This document shows positions 11,050-21,503 of a DNA stretch of 64,000 bases, one piece after another. This DNA is from Eutreptiella sp. 'Long Island Sound 2002' (taxonomy: Eukaryota > Euglenozoa > Euglenophyceae > Eutreptiales > Eutreptiaceae): contig OZ038384.1 of assembly GCA_964036045.1 (NCBI GenBank), positions 25,101,000-25,164,999 on the forward strand. The letters run 5' to 3'. A model generated the notes under the pieces. The model saw only the letters and a program-made list of their open reading frames with translations, searched no databases and was not told where the DNA came from. The position numbers were made by a program, and so were the translations under genes. The stretch's first letter is position 1. Every line of letters starts with the position of its first letter.

Positions 11050-11590
11050 TAGGCCACGCGCTGTGCACACGGTATGACCCTTGTTTAGGCTACCCAGGGC
11101 TCCGCCCTACGTTCTATAAGAGAACGGGCGAAGTACTTAAGTTTGCTTGCTTGCGGCTCCGTTAGAGGACAGTTTATTGTTTTCCAGCCTAAGAAGCATA
11201 TAATACGTGGAGGCGGGTTAGGTTCCTCAGCCGCTAACCGAGTCTCACCTGCCTTTGTTCTTAGGTGGGCAAGGTCAGGGTGATTGTTGCAGCAGCAGTT
11301 GCCTTCGGCGACTTTCCATTTTTCTGCCCAAGCTAAAAAGGGCGCAGATCACACAAACAAATCGACATCTTCAAGGACAACCCTTACTACACGTCGTGCA
11401 CACAGCACTCCTTCCCTCCACGCCCTGTCAGATAAACACGCGAGGGCGTCCCTGGCAGGCTACAGTTGCCTAGCGGCGCTTCGTTCTCTTGTAATCTCAC
11501 AGGAGAGCCAGTAGGGCTTGAGACCTCTTCGTCTTGACCACCCAGTAGCGTGTGTAGGGGTTAGGGTCAGCAAGCCTGGTGGTAACTGAG
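11050..11590 (-). repeat. Gypsy 3' repeat (type-1), antisense copy
   Basis: The reverse complement matches 15,740-16,365 and 41,960-42,500. Shared landmarks are CCTACACACGCTAC, the AGAGGTCTC block, the CAGGGACG...GGGCTTGGAGGGAAGGA core, GAACGTAGGGCGGAGCCC and a terminal GTGGCCTAC. It joins directly to integrase sequence at about 11,595, so the integrase C-terminus and chromodomain present in the other copies are missing here. Whether type-1 is a true LTR or a conserved 3' non-coding segment is unresolved. Confidence 0.65.
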
Positions 11591-11599
11591 TGCGGTTGT

Positions 11600-13261
11600 A
11601 CTCACCCTGCAATCAAAGGCTGGTGCTGGCGTTACCGAGTGCAGTGGAATGGTGGGTAATGGTGCGTACATCCTCATCAGAGTACACCTGTTTAGGTGCT
11701 CCGTATGGTTCGAACCATTGTTCAACCAACAGTTTCACAGTCTGCTCACCTGTGATTTCCTTGTTGCATGGGAACACAGGGGTGAAGCGGGACAGGCCAC
11801 AGGTGACCACCAGGCAACTGACATAGCCGCCGAAGCGAGGTAGGCTGTGGATGAAATCCACGTAGAGAAGAGAGTTAGTACAATAGGTTTTGGGTAGGCT
11901 GGAAATCAGTCCCCTATCCCTACTCTAGCTCTGCTTGCTGGCGTGACAGCCACAACCATCAACAATGGTTCATTTCGGGACCTCAGTTCAGTCAGTGTTT
12001 GACCAGAGTGGAAACACTCACGGAAGAAGTCCACTGAGCAATTAGCGCCAGTGTGACCTGAGCTGAGATGGGACCACTGTAGACACCCATCCAGTCGTGC
12101 TTCAGGCACGACTATACGGTCCTAGTAGAAGAGGTACCGGTTTTTTTTATACCACTGGTGCCCGTCAATGGCACGGGGTTGGAGACCAGTGCTGAGGGTT
12201 TGGAGAATTTCTTTATGATCTGACTGATAGTCAGTTAGGCTCGAGGATTCCAGCTGTGCGCATAGACAGGTCAAGCTGGACATCCATATGCTGGAAAGCC
12301 TCTTTGGCAAGAGCCTCAGAGCTCTCACCAATTCGCGCATCGAAGTTGTTGCGCGATATGTAGTCAGACATTCTATTTTTTATACCAGGGATATGATGGA
12401 CTGTCAGCCTGAACTGGCTCAGCCAAGTCCAGCACCGTTTTAGTGTCGCTTTCTCCGGTGGTGGGCCCTTCTGAAATAACTTCACCGCTTCTTGGTCACA
12501 GAGCCAGTCAAAAGGGTTAGAACCCAATAGTCGAGACTGGGATGAGAGAACCAGCATACCGGCCAGGAGCTCCTGGTCTTAGGTGCTGTAATTCGAACGC
12601 GCCTGGTTCCATTTCCAGTTCCAGTGTCCCAGTGGTACAAGTCGCCACTCACTGGAAGGATAGTCGTGCTTCAGGGAACCATCATGGTTCAGTCCTGTGG
12701 TGTGATAATGGCAATGAGTGAGTTCAGCTGGGTTACGCTGTTGCCATTGGTATATCGTTCCACCCCCCCCCCTACATCACTGGCATCAGTCATCAAGACT
12801 ATCTCACCCTCAGGGCGGGGTACGCCCAGGCAGTTGTAGTGTTAACCACCACATAGTTCTACCGGGTTAACATATAAAAATGGTGAAAAAACCATCAGTG
12901 TAAAACTACAGAAATTCCTGATTGACTGATACCAATACTGTCCAAAACAGTGCTGAGATAGCCAATTTCAGTTTGTACACATATATCAGGAAAATACACT
13001 GAAAAAAGCGAAAATATAGGTTGCACGAAAACCTTACATGGAGGAGGCAATTTTCTTTTTCAACTCCTGGAAGCACTCCTCCTCTATGGCGGTCCACCTC
13101 CAGGGAGTAGTTTTCTTGATGAGGTCTGTGAGAGGGGCAGAAGAGTAGGCAAAATTGTGGATGTGTCGCCTATGGAAGTGACAGGCGCCCACAAAACTCC
13201 TCACGTCGTGTGGACCCTTCTTAGGGTCATCACAAATTCGCATGTCCTGTAGGGGCTGCAT
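11600..13261 (-). pseudogene. Truncated antisense gypsy pol (integrase, RNase H, RT C-terminus)
   Basis: On the minus strand the order from 13,261 downward is: RT thumb region (SFVGACHFHRRHIHNFAYSS), a 191-bp insertion, RNase H (LVLSSQSRLLGSNP; HHIPGIKNRMSDYISRNNF), the integrase zinc-binding region (HLSSGHTGAN) and the first part of the integrase core (PRFGGYVSCLVVTCG...SDEDV). The order matches the longer copy at 36.6-38.0 kb. Frames are broken at several points. The 5' end stops abruptly at 13,261, and the integrase is cut after its second catalytic Asp and fused to the type-1 repeat. It is a dead fragment. Confidence 0.8.
12843..13033. other. ~190-bp AT-rich insertion inside the antisense pol fragment
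   Basis: Compared with 36,860-36,890, the antisense pol is continuous up to the codons for KKIASS, and homology resumes at CLGVPRP after about 190 bp of unrelated AT-rich sequence. No clear terminal inverted repeats or target duplication are visible, so the type of insertion is not determined. Confidence 0.5.
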
Positions 13262-13540
13262 CTTAGAAGATATATGTACATCAAATGTGTATCTATTTGC
13301 AAAGGCAAAGAAGAAACAAACATGTAAACCAATTACGTGCTATTCTGGTCCGAATGTCAGATTTGCGAGTGACTGATTATGGACTAAGTAGTTGGCTAAT
13401 GCAACCATCTATCCCCCCACGAGAAACCCGAAGTTGACATGTCAAATGCAAAGAATGTATACTGGGCCACATATCTAAAGCAACAGCAAAGAGCTTTTCA
13501 AGTGAAGAGAAACCAGTAAAAATTGCATTTTCCGCACACC
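13262..13540. other. AT-rich spacer between opposed gypsy fragments, nothing recognised
   Basis: No gene, repeat partner or structural motif recognised. It separates the antisense fragment ending at 13,261 from the sense fragment beginning near 13,541. Confidence 0.5.
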
Positions 13541-15281
13541 TAGGCCAGCTACCGCTCTCAGTACATCATATCCAGGGTGTCAAGAACGAGTGTGCGGACT
13601 ACATCAGCCGCAACAACCTTGACAACATGATTGGTACCAGGTCTGAGGGGCTAGCCAAGGAGGCGTTCAGATGTATGGGTGAACACCTGGGTCTCAACAT
13701 GACCATGATCCGACCCCTAGATGGAGTCACACAAGTCCAGTACCTAAAGGAATTTGGGGACATCTACGAACGCCTGGAGAAGCGTCTGAAACCCGTCCTG
13801 GTCAACTTGGAACAACGGAAGAGGGAGAAGACCTACCTCTGGCATGAGGACCGGATAGTCGTGCCTAGCGACCCTATCCCGGCACTCCTCAAGTGGACCC
13901 ATGAGTCTAGTTGTCATGTTGGAGCGGACCGCAACGTGAGGCTGTTAAAGCAGTGGTTCCACTCCATGTGGAGTGACGACTAGCTGCGGAAAACCCTCCA
14001 GCCCATTCATGGACAAGTGCCCGTATCGGTCCTGCAAACCTGGGAATATCAGGGACAGAGGTCGCTATTCGACTCTTCCTATCCTTCACTGTGCCAACAG
14101 TGTTCTCTACGTGGACTACACGGAGATATCTAAGTTCTGGGGCTATGATTTTGCCCTAGTGGTAAACTGTGGGCTGACCAGGTTTACCAGGGTGTTCACA
14201 TGCACTAAACACATCAGGGGCAAGGAGACCATCAAGATAGTACTGGAAGAGTGGTTCTGTGTCTATGGGGCACCCAAAGAAATGAACTCAGACGAGGAGG
14301 TTCGAGTACGCTCCGACACTGGCTGGTACAAGAGAGTCCTGAGGTCCCTCAATGTCCAGGTATCAACAGGGATTCCCTACACTCATACGAGTAACCCCCT
14401 ATGTGAGCGACAGATTCGAGTTTTCACAGAGAACGTGAGGATATGCTGCAAGACTGAGCGCACCAAAGACTGGGTGAGACTACTCCCCATCATAACCCTG
14501 ATGATGAACTCCCAAGAGAGTTCGGCTACTGGCTATTCACTCCATGAGCTATTCATGGGACGCCCGGCGTGGTTCCTACACGCTCCCTATCCTGAGGATT
14601 CCTACTCCACTGTGGGTAAGTGGGTGAAAGAGCAGCGAGACAGGATGTTCAAGGCCAAGGCTATGCTCCAGAGAGTGAGGGAGCGCGAGTGGAACAAGAA
14701 GAAGAAGCACCGGGTGAGTGCCTCCTATCAAGAGAGAGACTGGGTGCTGGTGCACCACCGTGGGGTACCCGCCTGGCCACGCTCTACCAGCGATGACCAT
14801 TACTTTGGGCCGTACAAGATCCTGTCCATGGATGGTGACCGTAGTGCGGTGTTCTCCCCAACTAGGGGGGACCCTGGTGTGCGCTGCTCAACAGCTCAAG
14901 CGCTACTATGACCCAGAGGAGCTCTGTGGGGAAGAATGGGCACTAAACGACGAGGAAATCGCCGCTCTGGACCTACGGGGCGCTGCCAGCCCTATGGAAG
15001 TTGAAGGAGAACTCCGCGACATGAATGCCGAGGAGATGGCTAAAGAAGGCTTCTACGTGGTGACGTCGGTCACCCGAAATTGCTATCGCCAAGGATGGCG
15101 TTGCGTCACCCTCTGGGAAGGGTTTGGGGATGAAGAAGCTACCTGGGAACCCTTTTCCGCCTTGGTGCTTCCTGAGGGACGCCTGAATTCTGTTCTGGTA
15201 GACTACTTGTCCCAGAACAACCTAGGAGAGTTGCTGAGGCTCGCTGAAACGCTTGCCTCTGAGAAGAAGCCTAAGGACTGA
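13541..15281 (+). pseudogene. 5'-truncated gypsy copy: RNase H end, integrase, chromodomain
   Basis: Begins within the RNase H C-terminus (HHIQGVKNECADYISRNNL). It continues through an integrase zinc-binding region (HESSCHVGADRN), the catalytic core (VDYTEISKF, NSDEEV and NPLCERQIR supply the D, D and E), a GPY/F module (YFGPYKILSMDG) and a C-terminal chromodomain (FYVVTSVTRN...LWEGFGDEEATWEPF). This order defines a chromovirus-type Ty3/Gypsy element. An in-frame TAG sits at 13,981-13,983, with frameshifts near 14,010 and 14,850. It differs enough from the copy at 36-39 kb to be another lineage of the same family. gag, protease and RT are absent. Confidence 0.85.
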
Positions 15282-15455
15282 ACCCCTCCTATACCTGCCT
15301 ATGTTTGTGTGAGTGTGCTGATCCTGAGTACCTATGAGCAAGCTGCAGAAGTGGTGTTCTGATTATACGCAAGTCTGCACCCTTGCTAAACCTGGCGGAT
15401 GTCTTTACACGGTGTCATGGGGTACGCCCCAGGTCTCTCCGCCCCTAGGTGCCCA

Positions 15456-16365
15456 ATTTCTGTGCTGGCACCAGATTTCTTTTGGGGAATACCAAGGGCT
15501 AACGCCAAGGTATTGGTTTGCCTACCGACCTGCCTACTACATGGAGGGGTGGCCAAAAGTTACGAGCAATGAAAACGCCTGTTTGCTACACGGCCAAACC
15601 TAGACTCCCACTGCCAATGCCCACCAAAAACGCTGATAAAATTTCAGAAAACAGGCAGGACAGTGACACACCCACTACGGGTCCTACAGTCACTACAGTG
15701 GCACCAGCCTTCAAACGATGAGCAAGCGCTGTGCTCAAGCCCTCACCCAGGCTTACCACTCCTACACTCACACGCTACTTGGGGTTGTTCACGAAGAGGT
15801 CTCAGCCCCTAGTGGCCCCGCTGTGAAAGTACAAGAGAACACAGCGCTACTAAGCGACTGTGGCCTAACAGGGACGTCACTACACGTTTCCCTGTCAAGG
15901 CTTGGAGGGAAGGAGTGCTCTATCTGCTTGTATTTTTTCGAGGCATGGCGGTCCCCCGCCCAAAGCATTGCATCAAAGCGGCCTAACCATGGGCAAAATG
16001 ATCTGCTTGTATACTGTGAATGATGATGGAGTCGGACTGTCCCGGCCCCTTGTGGCTGAGGTACAGTATGTTGATTGTGGGATCAGCGCCCTGTTTAGCT
16101 GGGCGAGGAACTGCACCAATCACCCTGACCTTTCCCACCCGAGAACAGAGGCACATGCAGCATGGCTTTTAGCGGAGGAACCTAACCAGCCTCCCTGTAT
16201 TATACGGATCTCAGGCTGGAAGAAAATACGCTGTCTAAAAGCCGCCCTATCAAGCAAGCAAGCTTAAAGAACTCCACCCGTTCTCTTATAGACCGTAGTG
16301 TGGAGCCCCTGGGTAACCTAAACAAGTGTTATACCGTGTGCAACTCGTGTGGCCTACCCTTTAAT
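15456..16365 (+). repeat. Gypsy 3' repeat (type-1), sense copy
   Basis: Starts about 175 bp after the chromodomain stop at GGTGCCCAATTTCTGTGCTGGC, the same point as the copy near 39,665. It ends near GTGGCCTACCC, like the copies at 42,500 and (antisense) 11,050. It contains the CAGGGACGTCACTACACG...GGCTTGGAGGGAAGGA hairpin core and a conserved GTTCTCTTATAGACCG...GAGCCCCTGGGTAACC block. The segment TACACGGCCAAACCTAGAC at 15,585-15,603 is the uninterrupted counterpart of the LINE insertion site at 39,786. It may be an LTR or a 3' non-coding region. Confidence 0.65.
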
Positions 16366-17260
16366 GCGCCATATGCATGCACGGGTATGCACGAGTTTGG
16401 CACTCAACTGTTTTAACAATCCTCTAACAATCAATCCATACCCTGCTCTGTGCACAATCACTGACTCTACCAGGGGGTGGCCCCTGCTGGGCTTACTCAC
16501 CTTACGTAGCGCTGGAGAACGAGAGCAAGTGACAGAAAGAATGAAACAGAATCGAAGCAAACCAGTATGCACTCCTGTGTATGTTCTAATCAGTCAATCT
16601 CACCTCTAATCATCGTGCCATCTTCCAATCAATCCCCCTACTCTATGTTTGCGCTGGCACACGGCTAATCTTCGGTAACACGAGGCAAGCAATGCGCATG
16701 CTGCACACGAAGCAAGAAAAACCTGTATGTTTATACCTTGTTCTGCGAGTCTTTTTCACGAAATCGGGAATTCTTTTCTCTGGAATTTTTCCTAGAAGCA
16801 GGCGTGGAATCTCTACGTTTATTATTTGATGTGTGTTTCGTCATTTCTTTATTATTATGTGACATACTGTTACAATCTTATGTTCTCTGCCTTTTCCGGC
16901 GCCCAATTAGGATGTGCTCCGGCGCGCCGCTTTTCTCTGCGTGTGAATCCAGGGATTCAAAAATTCCTGTGATGAAATAAAAATGCGTAAAACTGTGCAT
17001 TTAATGCACATGGAGATTCTGGACAGGTGTGTACCCTCAGAAAATTTCTAGGCTGTCATTTGAGAGATTTCGGTGTTGCGTCGATCGTTGCGCGTGTATC
17101 AGACCCTCAACCCTTGCATCCTTTCTCTGCAGATATCCCGAAGCGAAAACACCAAAGTAGGCCGCGTTCTGGCAGAAACGCTGACTCCTGGACCACTGTC
17201 CAGAGTTCCAAGACCCCATTAAGGGCCAAAATTATTTTCAACGCCACCCGCTCGCTCTAA
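16366..17260 (+). repeat. Degenerate copy of repeat B
   Basis: Immediately after the type-1 repeat the sequence CTTTAATGCGCCATATGCATGC matches 42,505-42,530. The CTACCAGGGGGTGGCCCCTGCTGGGCTTACTCACC block corresponds to 42,585-42,630. Beyond about 16,530 the similarity becomes hard to follow by eye. There are no coding features. Confidence 0.45.
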
Positions 17261-17874
17261 GGACAGGTCAGGTCAGCCAGCAGGTTCCACAAGACCCCAG
17301 ACAGCGTCCTTATTGCGTTACGCTTTGCTTTTGGAGGGACGGGTGCATGCACACGGGAACGGGCATGCACATTCTAACCCCCCACCAAGCCACAGCTGCT
17401 CCAGCGACGCCAATGAGCGCTGTGGGAGCTCTAGGTGTCTGTAACGACAAAGCAAAAACTGGCGACTGCCCTGACGCAACGCCTTCTTTCCAATGTTAGG
17501 GATGTTATAGGTAATTTTCAACAGATGTTGAAACCATGTGGAGGTACATAAAAGTACCCTTTTTTCCCTTTTAAATACGACAGTGGTGGCCACCACAGCA
17601 CAGGGGGGGAGTAAGAAAAAGTGCATTTCTCTGCCAAAAGGTAAGCGTTAGCTGTTTCAGAGATGCCTAAAGGCATACTACATTTTTATCTTAGTATTGG
17701 CCTGTCCCAAAGGGCGGGACAAAACAATGACCTCTAAAACCACGCGTTGAACTTCAGATGTTGTGTGGACCCCTGACTCCCCAACTGATTGCACTTAAGC
17801 ACTATTTTCTGGACTGACTGAGGCGCTGACATTGATCCAGAGCCTATACATTTTCCCCTATTCTCTCAGGAATG
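17261..17874. other. No gene recognised
   Basis: Mixed-composition sequence with no repeat partner seen in the window and no convincing coding frame or structural RNA. Confidence 0.5.
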
Positions 17875-17875
17875 C

Positions 17876-17965
17876 CTAGCTATCCTAGTTATCTGCACCC
17901 TAGGGGACTGGGGCACCTCTTTTTGAGAGGTCCTGGGTTCAATTCCCAGTCAGCCTAGCTAAGTA
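17876..17965 (+). repeat. tRNA-like element (probable SINE head or tRNA relic)
   Basis: A perfect T-arm-like hairpin is present: CTGGG, loop TTCAATT, CCCAG (17,933-17,949), giving a canonical B-box GGTTCAATTCC. Just upstream a 5-bp stem ACCTC/GAGGT encloses a 7-nt loop (17,915-17,931), in the place of a class II variable arm. The acceptor ends do not pair well, so it is not an intact tRNA gene. Confidence 0.45.
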
Positions 17966-18264
17966 GGAGGATCCCAAGTGACATGGCAGTGACCTCAGTG
18001 CCACAAGCCATGCCATCTCAGCACCTATGGGACCGAAGAAAAAGACCGCACATCTCCGGATAGCACTATAAAAGATAGAGTGCCCATGTGGGCAGTTTTC
18101 CCATGATTGTATTATATGTTCTAACTATCTTTTCATAAATCTGTAGTTATTATGAATTTCTTTGTCGATAAAATATCTGCTTTGACTGCAGCCCTTCATG
18201 TTGTAGATTCGATCCTGTAGTCCCTTGCTTGCACCAGGGGTACTTGGATTTCTGGTTGATGTGA
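17966..18264. other. No gene recognised
   Basis: Possibly the body of the element whose tRNA-like head precedes it. It contains TATAAAAG at about 18,068 but no supported gene. Confidence 0.4.
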
Positions 18265-18580
18265 TCAAAACTTTTCTATTTGGAAAGCCTGAGCTACACC
18301 AAGAAGCAGCAGGAGCAAGCAGAGGCACAAAAAAAACAATATCATCAAAAGCAATCCACTGCGAAAGCCTGTTTTAACTTCCTTCTTTGTCTTAGGGGGC
18401 TCAAGTTGCAGGGTCAAAAACAACAGAAAACGTAGGAAAAAGACAGGATCTCGGAATACACCGAAAACATTTGTTTTGATTGATTTGTCTATGACGTTGA
18501 AAACCATTGCCATGAAATAAATATTGTCGTTGAAGTCATACATTCCATGGGTCATCGACGGAAAAGTATTGTTTTGTGTC
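18265..18580 (-). CDS. Possible small membrane-protein exon
   Basis: A minus-strand frame runs from just after the palindrome at 18,586-18,607 to a TGA at 18,265-18,267. It includes MTHGMYDFNDNIYFMAMVFN and a strongly hydrophobic segment (LLLMILFFLCLCLLLLLLGV) near the C-terminus, which would span a membrane. An acceptor-like CAAAG|AATGG precedes it. However, the opposite strand also offers a plausible exon (18,627-18,680), so the strand is not certain. Confidence 0.25.
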
Positions 18581-18585
18581 CATTC

Positions 18586-18893
18586 TTTGCGCGAGGCCTC
18601 GCGCAAAGGCGAACATTTGTGTCAGATTAATGTACTACAGCGCAATGCATTAGGCAGGTTGTTGGAAAAGGATAACTTGATGTCTTTATATTCGTAACTT
18701 TGTATCGGTATCACGATGGAGTGATGGAAATGGATCTATTAATAAATAAATTTCGATATCACTACACCTGTTAATCTTTAAATCCATAAATGTTGCGGAA
18801 GAAGCTGTAGTTTCATGCGCGAGGCCTTGCGCATGGAATGCCGCATGAGAAACAATAAATTTCCAATGATGTTTGCGCGAGGCCTCACGCAAT
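18586..18893. repeat. Three copies of the GCGCGAGGCCTCGCGC palindrome
   Basis: Copies lie at 18,586-18,607 (perfect over 22 bp, flanks TTT/AAA), 18,814-18,835 (flanks CAT/ATG, one internal mismatch) and 18,872-18,893 (two mismatches). Flanking bases differ between copies but stay complementary within a copy. Other copies are at 21,271, 21,322, 30,610, 44,929, 45,153 and 45,338. In gene 3 the motif lies inside introns. Confidence 0.85.
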
Positions 18894-18899
18894 GGAGGT

Positions 18900-19816
18900 C
18901 ATGAACGCGCATAGAATTTCGAAATGAACAGATCCACCAATTACACAGGATGTACATTCCCTTGGTTGCAGCGCTGCTGCATGGGCACCCATACAGGTCC
19001 CCCCGGCATCTCTAGTTTTCATACTGTGGTCACCGCTGAATTCAGTGCCCGACAGCGATGGTAGCGCGCCGCAACTGGGTACCGCAGTTAGGATTGAGCA
19101 TTTAAATGTGGGATCAGCAGACAGTTACAGTAAACCAAGAATGGTGCATGCCACCAGAGAATCATTGAAGAATTGGTCACGAAAACTGTTTGCCAGGTTG
19201 ATGTTTCCAGCAAGAAACTTTTTCGGACAGCGACATGTAGGAAGATACCTTTGCGCAATTTTTTTCTTCACAGTAACAATGCCCCTGCACTAAGTGTTGG
19301 ATCTCCAGAAAACAGTGACAGCGGCATCTGGAGTATTCCACGATCTGCTCAGAGGAACCGCGGTATCACACGGCAGAAGAATTGTGCAAAGGGCTAAAGC
19401 ATGGGGACGAGGGCGTGCGATTGCTGTTTGTGTTTTTTCTGCGTCTGCGCAATAATGAAAGGACGCGTTGCAGCGTTGAAAAGGCAATCGCGGCAGAGGG
19501 CAAGAGATGGGTTGGTGTTTTGATAGAGGAGGCCTGGCGCCTTTAGTTGCTGATGCGCCACCGCGCACACGCAGTTCCATACCAGGCAAAACAAAAATCA
19601 GGTGTTGCGATAGAGGGGAGTAGGGCGCAGCGGCGCATTTTAGCAAGGTGCCATCTAGCGCGATACAGCGCACCTTCAGTGAAGGAGAGGGCCGCAGTCA
19701 GGTTACAGACTAAATGGAACAAAATACACCAACAGTGAGTTGTGTTATGGATTGACAACTGGTACAACAAAGAATTCCGCACAAACCCTGACAAGAACAA
19801 CTAGAGCCTTAACGCA
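18900..19816 (+). other. Uncertain upstream exons of the 19.8-21.1 kb gene
   Basis: A readable frame around 19,140-19,400 (LVTKTVCQVDVSSKKLFRTA...ITRQKNCAKG) is followed by an in-frame TAA and continues for about 40 codons. It resembles the other decayed frames in this island. Possible splice sites are present (GAATTCAG at about 19,045) but cannot be confirmed. No family is recognised. Confidence 0.2.
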
Positions 19817-21106
19817 ACAGCGTTGGCTGTCCTGCTCCTACGGGATGCACCGCGCTTTTGGCATGGTAATCCTAGCCTGGAAGAGCTTGAAGGGCGTGTT
19901 GCTATTGACACGCGCATACTGGGGAACACTGAGGGAACCTTTGCAAGTCTCCTGCGTGATCTAGGATTTGCAAGCACGCGGCCTGTTGTGCGACACATCG
20001 GGGCACCGCTTGACATTATTCGCCCAGTGCCTGCCAAAAGACCGCATTGGCGGCCCCTTTGCCTAAGCAAAGAAAAGGTAAGCAGCAGCGTATCGCTTCT
20101 TAAACTGCTGCAGTTCACTAGGGACTTGGCCCAACACACTCGGCCTGTTGTGCCTGTTTTATGTGACGAGAACATCATTTACCGCATTTGTAAGATGATG
20201 TATGGTGAAAAAGCAACAGGCTGGAATGTACGGCTGTCTTTGCGGTCCCACCCTATATCATACGGCTTCTGACACGCGGACAACTTTTGCGTTACACAAA
20301 CATTTCGCTCATTTTGGCCAATTGTGACGTTTTTTCGTAGAGGTTTGTTGCGCAGCGGTGAGACTGTCCCCTGTTTCCCCATGCTGATCAAGATGGAGAT
20401 AACTGTAGGTGCACTGCTTTTGGGTACGGGACCCCACATACGGCGCCTCAACAGGAAATGTCACTCCCTGGGGCTGGCGCGTCCGGCGAATCGCTGAACT
20501 CGTCTTCGGTACACTGTCTGTCAAGCCATGCAGGTTCTGTTAACACAATACTGTCCTATGTTACTGTACCTAGGCCACCTTGTGAGGCAGTGCAATTGGG
20601 CTGGGGAGAACGCTAACACGGGCCGTTTTTGCTTCTGAGGGACTGCAGATGGTCATGTGTCTTTTGGACCGTTTGAACATGGGGGACACACTTTTAAAGT
20701 ACGAACGCATCGTACCAACTGCCTTATTATGCCAGACTGCATGGCACTCAGCTATGCCTGGACAGTCTTTTGCTGAGGAGTGTTGTGAAAGTCTGCTCTC
20801 CAGGCTTGTAACAAAGAGAGGGCAAAACAGGGGTGCAGTGACCATTAACTAAGTTGAAGATCTGTACCATCTAATCTCCATCCGCAAAGAAGGTCACAGG
20901 GTTAATGTCTGCAAAACCCCCAATTCCTTGCTCAATTCCGTGCGTCAGCGGCTAACCGCGTACTTGAATGCAGAGCATGTGTACGCGCCCTGGGTTAGGT
21001 GGTGCCCGGAGCCTACTTGTGCACTCCAGGCCCATTGGCCACAGAGGGATGTACCCAGTTTTCCACCATCTCATCTAGTTCCAAAGTGGTCTAACCCTTA
21101 CAAATA
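19817..21106 (+). pseudogene. Decayed gene of unknown function
   Basis: The first frame (19,817-20,496) begins LAVLLLRDAPRFWHGNPSLE. It includes VVRHIGAPLDIIRPVPAKRP and passes an in-frame TGA at 20,270-20,272, after which it continues coherently (HADNFCVTQTFRSFWPIVTF). A second frame (20,649-21,106) includes MVMCLLDRLNMGDTLLKYER and passes an in-frame TAA at 20,850-20,852 before VEDLYHLISIRKEGHRVNV. It ends at TAA 21,104. The two may be joined by an intron or a frameshift around 20,500-20,640. Codon structure on both sides of each stop argues for a once-functional gene. I do not recognise the family. Confidence 0.45.
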
Positions 21107-21270
21107 AGTACTTGTGTCCGTGTTGTTAGTGCTATCTCAGCAGGGGCCGCTCAAGGCTAGTTTTAGGAGAAAATTGTCGGAGGTGAGTCGCCAACGCACT
21201 GTGGCGGAGGAGCAGAGAGAAGGTGACACGATCTGGAACGTTCGGAGAAGATGGCAGACCATGCAGTGAT

Positions 21271-21343
21271 GCGGAGGCCTCGCGCAAACAGCGTGAAACA
21301 ACAGGTTTTTACACCCCCTCTCTTGCGCGAGGCCTCGCGCAAG
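21271..21343. repeat. Two GCGCGAGGCCTCGCGC palindromes
   Basis: A half-degraded copy (21,271-21,285) and a perfect 22-bp copy with CTT/AAG flanks (21,322-21,343), in non-coding DNA between the decayed gene ending at 21,106 and the start of gene 3 at 21,504. Confidence 0.85.
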
Positions 21344-21503
21344 GTTGCTAGTAAAAAACAGTTGCGACACCTTTCAGTTTTGCATTCTGAGCAATACCGT
21401 ATCTGTTTTCGCTAAAAACGTGTCATACATCGATTCTTATCTACCGTTTGAACCTTTTTGAATTCTTCCTTTCTTGCGAAACAGGCTTTCTTTTTATCGC
21501 AGA

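Noticed and set aside
15456-16365. Type-1 repeat as the terminal LTR of the 13.4-kb element
   Set aside because: That element has a different direct repeat at both ends with a 5-bp duplication; type-1 is absent upstream of its gag.
10094-20852. Reassigned stop codons (alternative genetic code)
   Set aside because: All three stops occur internally in coding frames, but they also terminate the intact 488-aa ORF (TAA) and others normally, and frameshifts occur too. Decay is simpler.
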